This document shows positions 7,027 to 13,326 of a stretch of 21,600 nt of DNA, piece after piece. The translations under genes were made by a program, and so were the position numbers. The first letter of the stretch is position 1; each line of letters opens with the position of its first letter. Where the stretch lies: the NCBI GenBank assembly GCA_002427505.1, contig DIRJ01000007.1, forward strand, positions 1 to 21,600, written 5' to 3'. The notes under the pieces were generated by a model, which did no database searches, was not told the DNA's origin, and saw only the letters and a program-made list of their open reading frames with translations. The DNA comes from Mageeibacillus sp. UBA5439 (GTDB lineage Bacteria; Bacillota; Clostridia; Saccharofermentanales; DTU023).

Positions 7027-7668
7027 TTATTCGAATTGTCCCATTGCATAATCAATGATGTCACGGTTGAGGGAGCCGGGGTAATAACCGACCAGGGAAC
7101 CATCTGTATCGATGAAGAAGGTGGTTGGTAAAGCACTAACCGCGTAGCTGCCGAAAACAACCCCGCTATGATCCATCAGAGTAGGGTATTCGAGTCCATT
7201 ATCCTCAATAAATTCCTTGAGACCTTCCAGGTCTTTTTCCTGGCTCAGTGCGTCGTCTGAAGGGTTTGCCACTCCGAGCATAATCAGTTCTCCCTCATTG
7301 GATCCCTGTTCCAGATAATACTCCTGCAAAAGCGGAAGCTCCGCTTTACAAGGTCCGCACCAGCTGGCCCAAAAATTAAGGATAATCTTTTTGCCAAGAT
7401 AATCTGAGAGCCTATGCTCGACACCCTGCTGATCGAGAAGCGTGAAATCGGGAGCAAAAACCTCTTTTTTTTCAACTTCTTCTGTAGCCGCTGTGCTGGC
7501 GCTGCTGGCGGCGGCGGTGGTCGCAGTGCTGGCGGTGGTGGCGGTGGTGTTCACCATACTTTCGCTTGTTTCCGGTTGCTGGCCTGTATCAGCACAAGCT
7601 GTCAGAAAAAGTGACATTGCCATCAGCAATGTGATTATTTTAATTGATTTGTTTTTCGTTCTTTTCAT
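7027..7668 (-). CDS. TlpA-like thioredoxin lipoprotein
   Basis: The protein has 213 residues. It has a lipoprotein signal with lipobox LTAC (Cys about 25), then a Thr/Ala/Ser-rich linker (about 35-62), then a redoxin/TlpA domain. The active site WCGPC is at about 103-107 (NFWASWCGPCKAELP) and the cis-Pro in SALPTTFFID at about 181. It is therefore a membrane-anchored, extracytoplasmic thiol-disulfide reductase. It follows a CcdA-like gene in the same direction, 60 bases apart, and CcdA proteins pass electrons across the membrane to such thioredoxins. The substrate could be cysteines of exported proteins, a peroxide, or a methionine sulfoxide reductase, and none of these is encoded nearby. The ribosome binding site is weak (AGAAAGATT), suggesting dependence on the upstream gene. 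Confidence 0.92.
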   Translation of the reverse strand: MKRTKNKSIKIITLLMAMSLFLTACADTGQQPETSESMVNTTATTASTATTAAASSASTAATEEVEKKEVFAPDFTLLDQQGVEHRLSDYLGKKIILNFWASWCGPCKAELPLLQEYYLEQGSNEGELIMLGVANPSDDALSQEKDLEGLKEFIEDNGLEYPTLMDHSGVVFGSYAVSALPTTFFIDTDGSLVGYYPGSLNRDIIDYAMGQFE

Positions 7669-7728
7669 TTTTATCTAATCTTTCTAAATTCTGAGTTTTC
7701 CAGCATGCACCTGCATGTTCTAGGCTGT

Positions 7729-8445
7729 TCAGGTGCCTAGCGGAAGTATTTGGAAAATCATATAAACACCGATCGCTACCATCATCAGGCCACCAATGGT
7801 CACAGCATATTGCATTATTTTAGGACGTTTCTTCAAAAAGCCGAGAATCTGCGTTGTAAACAAGCCCAGAAGCAGGAAGGGTATCACAAAGCCCAGTGAG
7901 TAGATAGCCAGCAGGAGGACACTCAGGCCACGGGTTGCTGCTCCGGCAGCCATAATCAAAACACTGGTGAGAGTGGGTCCGACACAAGGAGTCCAGGCGA
8001 AGCTAAAAGTGAAGCCCATAATGAGAGCAGTCAGGGGATTCATGCTCAGCTTTTCCAAAGCGATCGGCAGCCGTCGCTCTCTGGACAAGGTTTTTGAAGG
8101 TCCGAAAAAATCCAGTTGGTAGAGCCCGAATAAAAGGATGATGATGCCGCCGACGAGCGTGAAGATATGGCTATATTTGTTGAAGAAAGTCCCGACACCT
8201 GCCATGAGTAGTCCCAGCAGGAAAAAGGCAAAGCTGATACCCAGGACAAAGAAGAAGGTATTCAACATTACTTTTTTTCGCGGGTATTCCAGAGTCCCGT
8301 CTTCTTTAATGGTATAAGTGCCCCCAGCCAGGTAACCCATATAGACAGGCAGCAGCGGCAAAATACAAGGTGAGAAAAAGCTGACCAGCCCCTGAATAAA
8401 AACAGTAAAGGCGGGCACATTAGTTGGCATATCAATTACTGGCAT
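7729..8445 (-). CDS. ccdA: CcdA-like cytochrome c biogenesis / DsbD-type membrane protein
   Basis: This is a 238-residue membrane protein with about six hydrophobic helices. It has the paired membrane cysteines of the CcdA/DsbD-beta family in FFSPCILPLLP (Cys about 27) and WTPCVGPTL (Cys about 153). It carries reducing equivalents from cytoplasmic thioredoxin to the outer face of the membrane. The partner is almost certainly the TlpA-like lipoprotein encoded next. No cytochrome c or haem-handling genes are nearby, so a general thiol-reduction role is more likely than cytochrome maturation. AAGGA lies eight bases before the ATG at 8445. An in-frame Met at codon 6 is possible. Confidence 0.92.
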   Translation of the reverse strand: MPVIDMPTNVPAFTVFIQGLVSFFSPCILPLLPVYMGYLAGGTYTIKEDGTLEYPRKKVMLNTFFFVLGISFAFFLLGLLMAGVGTFFNKYSHIFTLVGGIIILLFGLYQLDFFGPSKTLSRERRLPIALEKLSMNPLTALIMGFTFSFAWTPCVGPTLTSVLIMAAGAATRGLSVLLLAIYSLGFVIPFLLLGLFTTQILGFLKKRPKIMQYAVTIGGLMMVAIGVYMIFQILPLGT

Positions 8446-8584
8446 ATATATTCCTTATCTGTGTAAACAATATTTAATTAGCAAATTAGATTGCATTCTA
8501 CTAGCTGCCGGCAAAAACTCCCAACAAAATGATCTTTTGTGTCATCTGAAACAACCGGGTTTTTTCACTTGGACCTCTCTGGCA

Positions 8585-8611
8585 TTGGGATTTGATGGTA
8601 TATGTTAGAAT
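8585..8611 (+). promoter_or_regulatory. Candidate promoter of serS
   Basis: An extended -10 TGTTAGAAT (8603-8611) lies about 40 bases before the serS start. A weak -35-like TTGGGA (8585-8590) is at a short spacing of 15. The leader would be only about 35 bases, which leaves no room for a T-box. Confidence 0.5.
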
Positions 8612-8652
8612 TAGCTACACACTGGATAATTAAAAATGTATGGAGGAGTCAT

Positions 8653-9933
8653 ATGTTAGATATCGTATATATCCGCAACAATCCCGAAGCAGCAGCCGCA
8701 AAATTAGCAAAGAGAGGGTTGAGCGTTGATTTTTCGGAATTTCTGGAAAAAGATGCCAGCCGGCGTGCCTTGATGCACACCACTGAAAATCTCAAAGCCG
8801 AACGCAATCAGAAATCCGCCGAGATCCCCAAGCTGAAAAAAGCCGGTCAGGACACCAGCATGATGTTGGACGAGCTGAAAGCGCTGAGTGAGGCCATTCA
8901 TGCCAATGATGAGTCCATCGCTGCCATGCAGCAGGAACAGGATGAATACCTGCAAGGGCTGCCAAACATGCCGGCTGACGATGTTGTCGCCGGAGGTAAA
9001 GAGGCCAATCAGGTGGTCCGCACTTTCGGCCAAGAGCGGATATTCGATTTTGAGCCCCAGCACCATGTGGATCTTATGACTGCTGCCGGCATGATCGATT
9101 ATGAGCGCGGAGCAAAGTTGTCCGGTAGCGGCTTCTGGTTATATACCGGTCTCGGCGCCCGCCTGGAATGGGCCCTGATCAACTATTTTGTCGATGCTCA
9201 TCTGGCAGATGGTTATCAAATGATCATGCCGCCGTATTTGCTAAATTATGAGGCCGGCTACGCTGCCGGTCAGTTCCCCAAGTTTTTGGGTGATATTTTT
9301 GAAATCCGCAGCAACGACGATAGTTTCCGTTTCCTCCTGCCCACTGCTGAAACTGCTCTGGTCAATTATCACCGGGATGAAATTATGGCTGAAGCTGAAC
9401 TTCCTGAAAAGCTCTTCGCCTATACCGCCTGTTTCCGCCGGGAGGCCGGCTCTCACGGTGCCAATGAACGCGGGATGATCAGAGGCCATCAATTTAACAA
9501 AGTGGAAATGTTCCAGTTTACAAAACCTGAAGAGTCCGAGGCCGCCCTGGAGGAGCTGGTGGGAAAAGCCTGTGCCTTGGTTGAAGGCCTGGGCCTGCAT
9601 TACCAGCTGGTCAAGCTGGCTGCCGGAGATGTCGGAGCTGCCATGAGGAAGACCTATGATATTGAGATCTGGATTCCGAGTATGGCCGGCTACAAGGAAG
9701 TCAGCTCTGTCTCCAATGCAGGCGATTATCAGGCCAGACGCGGCAATATCCGCTTCCGCCGCGAGGAAGATGGAAAAGTTGAGTTCTGCCACACACTGAA
9801 CGGTTCAGGTCTGGCGACTTCACGAGTTCTGCCGGCTATTGCAGAACAAAATCAGCAGGCGGACGGCAGCATTATTGTGCCTGAAGTGCTGCGTCCCTAT
9901 ATGGGCGGTATTGAAATTATTCGTCCACTGTAA
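8653..9933 (+). CDS. serS: Seryl-tRNA synthetase
   Basis: The enzyme has 426 residues and charges tRNA-Ser (and tRNA-Sec where present) with serine in the cytoplasm. The N-terminal part is the long antiparallel coiled coil that grips the tRNA (about residues 25-100). The class II core follows, with motif 2 CFRREAGSHGANERGMIRGH and HQFNKVEMF, and motif 3 at the end (NGSGLATSRVLPAI...VPEVLRPYMGG). The ATG at 8653 (MLDIVYIRNNPE) is chosen because GGAGGAG lies just before it and serine synthetases begin this way. An upstream in-frame ATG at 8602 overlaps the candidate -10 box. It heads a run of plus-strand housekeeping genes. Confidence 0.97.
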   Translation: MLDIVYIRNNPEAAAAKLAKRGLSVDFSEFLEKDASRRALMHTTENLKAERNQKSAEIPKLKKAGQDTSMMLDELKALSEAIHANDESIAAMQQEQDEYLQGLPNMPADDVVAGGKEANQVVRTFGQERIFDFEPQHHVDLMTAAGMIDYERGAKLSGSGFWLYTGLGARLEWALINYFVDAHLADGYQMIMPPYLLNYEAGYAAGQFPKFLGDIFEIRSNDDSFRFLLPTAETALVNYHRDEIMAEAELPEKLFAYTACFRREAGSHGANERGMIRGHQFNKVEMFQFTKPEESEAALEELVGKACALVEGLGLHYQLVKLAAGDVGAAMRKTYDIEIWIPSMAGYKEVSSVSNAGDYQARRGNIRFRREEDGKVEFCHTLNGSGLATSRVLPAIAEQNQQADGSIIVPEVLRPYMGGIEIIRPL

Positions 9934-9939
9934 TGTAAT

Positions 9940-9957
9940 CTGCCGCTCAGGCGGCAG
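9940..9957 (+). other. Short hairpin between serS and yigZ
   Basis: There is a perfect 7-bp stem CTGCCGC/GCGGCAG with a TCAG loop and no T-tail, so it is not a terminator. It ends five bases before the GGAG of the next gene and may stabilise the serS transcript end or tune yigZ translation. Confidence 0.45.
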
Positions 9958-9974
9958 CTGCGGAGCACTTGCCA

Positions 9975-10607
9975 ATGCAGGAAGAAAGCTATATATCCAT
10001 TGCCTCAGAGGCCAGCCGGGAATACACAATAAAGCGCTCCCGCTTTATTGGTATTTGTTGTCCGATTGTTTCTGAAGATGATGCGACTGGTTTTCTGGAG
10101 CGGATCAGAGAAGAATACCCTGCTGCCCGCCACTATGTCTATGCCTGGAAAAGCAACAGCCCCTATTTGTTGCAGAAGTATTCTGACGATGGTGAGCCCC
10201 AGGGCACAGGCGGACGTCCGGTGCTGGATGTTTTGGAGGGTGCAGGAATTGATCGGGGCGCTATCTGTGTTGTGCGTTATTTTGGCGGCATACTTCTGGG
10301 CACCGGCGGTCTGGCACGTGCCTATTCACAGACAGCAGCAGGTGCTCTGGCTGAAGCAGGTTTTAAAAAGTACCTGCTTTATCACTTGTTTTCTCTGCAA
10401 GTGGAGTACAGTGTTTTTGACAAGTTGACTGCTCGTTTGGAGGCTGGTGCTTTTTATCAGGATGATGTGCAATTTACTTCGAAAGTTAAATTGCTGGTAG
10501 GTGCAAGCGCTGAAAAGATCAGTGAACTTCAATTTCTGGTTCAGGATATTACAGCCGGCAGCGGTCAACTGATTCCGCAGGGAGAACGTTTTCTGCCCGT
10601 CCCCTAA
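9975..10607 (+). CDS. yigZ: YigZ/IMPACT family protein
   Basis: The protein has 211 residues. The N-terminal UPF0029/Impact domain carries the family hallmarks KYSDDGEPQGTGGRP and VVRYFGGILLGTGGLARAY, followed by a small C-terminal ferredoxin-like domain (DUF1949 type). Family members are cytoplasmic and linked to translation or ribosome function in eukaryotes (IMPACT/YIH1). The bacterial role is not settled. The ATG at 9975 is preferred, with GGAG nine bases upstream; the TTG at 9969 is too close to it. It lies 41 bases after serS with no terminator between, so co-transcription is likely. Confidence 0.93.
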   Translation: MQEESYISIASEASREYTIKRSRFIGICCPIVSEDDATGFLERIREEYPAARHYVYAWKSNSPYLLQKYSDDGEPQGTGGRPVLDVLEGAGIDRGAICVVRYFGGILLGTGGLARAYSQTAAGALAEAGFKKYLLYHLFSLQVEYSVFDKLTARLEAGAFYQDDVQFTSKVKLLVGASAEKISELQFLVQDITAGSGQLIPQGERFLPVP

Positions 10608-10641
10608 TTCGGCTCAGAGGGGACCAGATAAGTAGTAATAA

Positions 10642-10647
10642 TATAAT
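10642..10647 (+). promoter_or_regulatory. Possible -10 box before yebC
   Basis: A perfect TATAAT lies 29 bases before the yebC start. No good -35 is found at the right distance, so it could be a weak internal promoter in the serS-yigZ-yebC run. Confidence 0.35.
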
Positions 10648-10676
10648 TAACATATCTTAAGAGAGGTGGAGGCTAA

Positions 10677-11420
10677 ATGGCTGGTCACTCAAAATGGAAC
10701 AACATTAAAAACCGTAAAGCAGCAGCAGACAATAAACGGGGAAAAGTATTCTCTAAATTCGGCAAGGAAATCCAGATTGCGGTACGGGAAGGCGGTTCTG
10801 ACCCTGAACAGAATTCGCGTTTGCGGGATATTATCACCCGGGCCAAAAGTTCAAACATGCCCAATGACAATATTCAGCGCTCGATTGACAAGGCGGCCGG
10901 AGATGCAGATGGCGGACAGCTCATTGATATTCAATACGAAGGTTATGGACCCGGAGGCATTGCGGTCATAGTGCGGGCACTTTCCGAGAACCGTAACCGC
11001 ACGGCAGGTGAAGTCAGGCATATTTTTGATAAATACGGCGGTAATCTGGGGACTGACGGCAGCGCTGCTTTTTTATTTGAAAGGAAAGGCAGCATCGTTG
11101 TCGAACGCGAGCAGATTGAGGACGAAGACGAACTTATCATGCTGGCACTGGACGCAGGAGCGGAAGATATTGATCTGGACGACGAGCACATCGTAGATAT
11201 TCTGACTGCACCAGAAGATTATGACGCCGTCACAAAGGCGATTGCCGCAGAATACACAATTCTGGAGCAGAGTCTGGGACCGGTACCTCTGACCTGGAAC
11301 AAACTCAGCGATCCCGCACAGGTCGAACAGATGCAGATCCTGATAGATAAGCTGGAAGACAACGATGACGTTCAGGATATTTACCACAACTGGGACCAGG
11401 ATGAAGAAGACGAATCCTGA
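10677..11420 (+). CDS. yebC: YebC/PmpR (TACO1) family protein
   Basis: The protein has 247 residues, the usual length. The N-terminus MAGHSKWNNIKNRKAAADNK is the family signature. The middle shows EGYGPGGIAVIVRALSENRNRTAGEVRH and the end is acidic (DNDDVQDIYHNWDQDEEDES). Long described as a DNA-binding regulator, the family has more recently been linked to translation, including help at difficult proline stretches; the related mitochondrial TACO1 is a translational activator. A GGTGGAGG site precedes the ATG. In many bacteria yebC neighbours ruvC, but here it stands between yigZ and a P-loop/Asp23 protein. Confidence 0.96.
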   Translation: MAGHSKWNNIKNRKAAADNKRGKVFSKFGKEIQIAVREGGSDPEQNSRLRDIITRAKSSNMPNDNIQRSIDKAAGDADGGQLIDIQYEGYGPGGIAVIVRALSENRNRTAGEVRHIFDKYGGNLGTDGSAAFLFERKGSIVVEREQIEDEDELIMLALDAGAEDIDLDDEHIVDILTAPEDYDAVTKAIAAEYTILEQSLGPVPLTWNKLSDPAQVEQMQILIDKLEDNDDVQDIYHNWDQDEEDES

Positions 11421-11453
11421 CCGCAATAGCTGATTCAGCGGTCGGTAAAGTAA

Positions 11454-12623
11454 ATGTTTGAGTGGTTAAGACGCAAGAAAAAAAGCAGTACAGCAGAAGA
11501 GGCTGCTTCGCGCCGGCAAGGAGTTGCTGGTGAAGAAGAGCTGGCGGCTGATGCTGTCAGAAATTTGGAAAAAGACGCCGAGCCCAGAGCAGCGGATAAG
11601 CATTTGTCGGGACAGCTGCCTTATTTCAATCCCTTTGGCCGTATTGCCGATGCAGTATTGACTCAAATTACAGAGCGGGAGCGTGCTTACGAGGAGCGGT
11701 CCCAGGCTGAAATACGTCAACAGCTGGAGAATATTGCTGTCATTTCTTTTGTCGGACAAAGCGGCAGTGGTAAAAGCACCGCTGCTATTCGCATTGCCCG
11801 AGAATACAGAATCGAATATATCATTGACGATGGTTTGCTGATCCATGGCAGTACCATTGTTGCAGGCACTTCAGCCAAGCGGGCTGAAACTAAAATAGAA
11901 TCAGTGCGCCGTGCTATTTTTGATGATCCGAGCCGCTCAGAAAGCATGAGACGCGCCCTGAGTGAACATATGCCTCCGGCGCTGATGATCATCGGTACTT
12001 CGGATGCCATGCTGGAAAAAATATGCAATAGCCTGTGGCTTAATCAACCTGCAATAAAATTGAGGATTGAAGACGTCACTACAGAGGAAGAGCGCAATCA
12101 GGCGCGGCAGACCCGTCTTTCCGAAGGCAAGCATACTATCCCTGTCCCCAGTATGGAGATTAAGCACGATTTCTCCGGTTACTTTACCGAACCCCTACAA
12201 AAACTGATCCAGCGCTTTGACCGCAGTCAGACTTACACTGCCACCACCAGCGATCAGGAGCGGACGGTTGTCCGGCCTACCTTCTCCACACTGGGTAACT
12301 TTTCAATTTCAGATGAAGCCATGAAGGCTCTGATCAGCCTGCTGGCCCTGCGCATTGAGGGTGTAGAGCAGGTGGTTGATACTAAGATCCGCAAGGAATC
12401 CTACGGCATCATCATCAATATGGATCTCTCCATCTTCTATGGTTCATCTACACAGGATATTCTGGCTGAAGTACAGGCAGCCGTGAGTGAGGGAGTGGAG
12501 TTTTATACTTCTATTAACGTGCTGGCAATTAATGTGCGGGCCATGCGTGTAGCAAAAAAACGCAGTCAGGAGTCTATCGGAGCCATGAAAGCCAAGCTTC
12601 TCTACGAGCCGGGCAGTCTTTAA
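11454..12623 (+). CDS. P-loop NTPase-like protein fused to an Asp23-like domain, function unknown
   Basis: The protein has 389 residues and no signal or membrane segment. A basic, then charged and partly helical N-terminus (1-95) leads to a textbook Walker A, FVGQSGSGKST (about 99-109). Then come YIIDDGLLIHGSTIVAG (about 122-138), MIIGTSDAMLEKI (about 178-190), IEDVTTEEE and EGKHTIPVPSMEIKHDFSGYF (about 224-243). I recall similar blocks in uncharacterised clostridial proteins. The C-terminal part (about 276-367) reads like an Asp23/Gls24/YloU domain, with GNFSISDEAMKALISLLALR, IEGV and an ending like SINVLAINVRAMRV. Asp23 proteins act at the cell envelope or in fatty-acid kinase contexts in Firmicutes. 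The gene starts 33 bases after yebC with a weak ribosome binding site and no terminator between, so coupling is likely. Its last four bases overlap the convergent XRE gene. Confidence 0.75.
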   Translation: MFEWLRRKKKSSTAEEAASRRQGVAGEEELAADAVRNLEKDAEPRAADKHLSGQLPYFNPFGRIADAVLTQITERERAYEERSQAEIRQQLENIAVISFVGQSGSGKSTAAIRIAREYRIEYIIDDGLLIHGSTIVAGTSAKRAETKIESVRRAIFDDPSRSESMRRALSEHMPPALMIIGTSDAMLEKICNSLWLNQPAIKLRIEDVTTEEERNQARQTRLSEGKHTIPVPSMEIKHDFSGYFTEPLQKLIQRFDRSQTYTATTSDQERTVVRPTFSTLGNFSISDEAMKALISLLALRIEGVEQVVDTKIRKESYGIIINMDLSIFYGSSTQDILAEVQAAVSEGVEFYTSINVLAINVRAMRVAKKRSQESIGAMKAKLLYEPGSL

Positions 12624-13000
12624 TTGTCCGCCACGGTCTCATCGTCATCTTCTAATAAACTTTCATCATATAAAGCCCCATGATCCAGCTGAGAATCGGC
12701 GACTTTAAAGATTGCCTGCTGCTTATTCATGATATTGCTTAAGGCTTTTTTGTCTCTGGGATAGCGATAAAACAGAGTTGTCCGGCCCAGAAGATAATCC
12801 GTAGATACATCGAAGAAATCAGCCAGAGAGGCCAGGATCCTGAGATCGGGCATTCTATAGGCACGTTCATAATTAGAATAGGTCCGCGAGCTTATATTTA
12901 CAGCAGACGCCACATCAACTTGCTTCAGCTTTTTAACTGAACGCAAATGCCGCAGTCTTTGTGCTAAAGCATCTTGTGGATCTAAGCTCACTTTACCCAT
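12620..13000 (-). CDS. XRE-family DNA-binding regulator
   Basis: The protein is about 126 residues from the chosen start (MGKVSLDPQDALAQRL). A helix-turn-helix of the Cro/C1 type spans about residues 12-66: RLRHLRSVKKLKQVDVASAV, SSRTYSNYERAYRMPDLRIL, and DFFDVSTDYLLGRT. The C-terminus is acidic with no effector domain, as in small SinR-like regulators. In-frame ATGs at 13051 and 13084 would add 17 or 28 residues that do not look like the family; the one at 13051 sits directly against a GGAGG, too close to use it. The stop overlaps the stop of the convergent P-loop/Asp23 gene by four bases. It is divergent from the Mo hydroxylase gene and could regulate it. Confidence 0.85.
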   Translation of the reverse strand: MGKVSLDPQDALAQRLRHLRSVKKLKQVDVASAVNISSRTYSNYERAYRMPDLRILASLADFFDVSTDYLLGRTTLFYRYPRDKKALSNIMNKQQAIFKVADSQLDHGALYDESLLEDDDETVADN

Positions 13001-13187
13001 AACGAGATTATGCTGAGCACGTGAATAAAAGATCAAGAAAAATCCGTTCATCCTCCGAATCGGAGAATATAGCTGAATCATCACAGCAAATCCCTAAGCG
13101 CAGAGATGTTTTTGCAAAGTTTTTTCGTGAGAATTATTAGGATAAACTGCCCAAAGAAAAGGCCAATAATCCGTTAGGGGCAACTGT

Positions 13188-13251
13188 TTTCAGCTCATGC
13201 CCTGACAGTATTTCTATAGTATCATATAAATAAGTCTGGATTTCAGCTCAT
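13188..13251. repeat. 11-bp direct repeat flanking the Mo hydroxylase promoter
   Basis: TTTCAGCTCAT occurs at 13188-13198 and 13241-13251, one copy just upstream of the -35 and one just after the start. The spacing of 53 bases is about five helical turns, so both lie on the same DNA face. This is the arrangement of a regulator operator pair. The rest of the gap 13001-13187 shows nothing firm. Confidence 0.5.
13202..13230 (+). promoter_or_regulatory. Promoter of the Mo hydroxylase gene
   Basis: A -35 CTGACA (13202-13207) is followed by a 17-base spacer and a -10 TATAAA (13225-13230), giving a leader of about 90 bases. GGAGG at 13311-13315 lies 11 bases before the ATG. Confidence 0.75.
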
Positions 13252-13326
13252 AATACTCGCTTATTTTGTGCTCAATTTTCAATATATTATTCATCTTTTA
13301 TCTGGACCAGGGAGGACTTAACACGC

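Noticed and set aside
7482..7678. Plus-strand frames rich in Gly/Ala over the tlpA-like linker
   Set aside because: They mirror the Thr/Ala/Ser-rich linker coded on the minus strand.
8446..8652. T-box riboswitch before serS
   Set aside because: The likely promoter leaves only about 35 bases of leader, and no T-box core sequence or terminator hairpin is present.
9241..9792. A 183-codon minus-strand frame inside serS
   Set aside because: It is antisense to the conserved class II catalytic core and has no start signal of its own.
11418..11443. Terminator after yebC (GACCGC...GCGGTC)
   Set aside because: The stem is short and followed by GGTAAAG, with no T-tail, so read-through to the next gene is expected.
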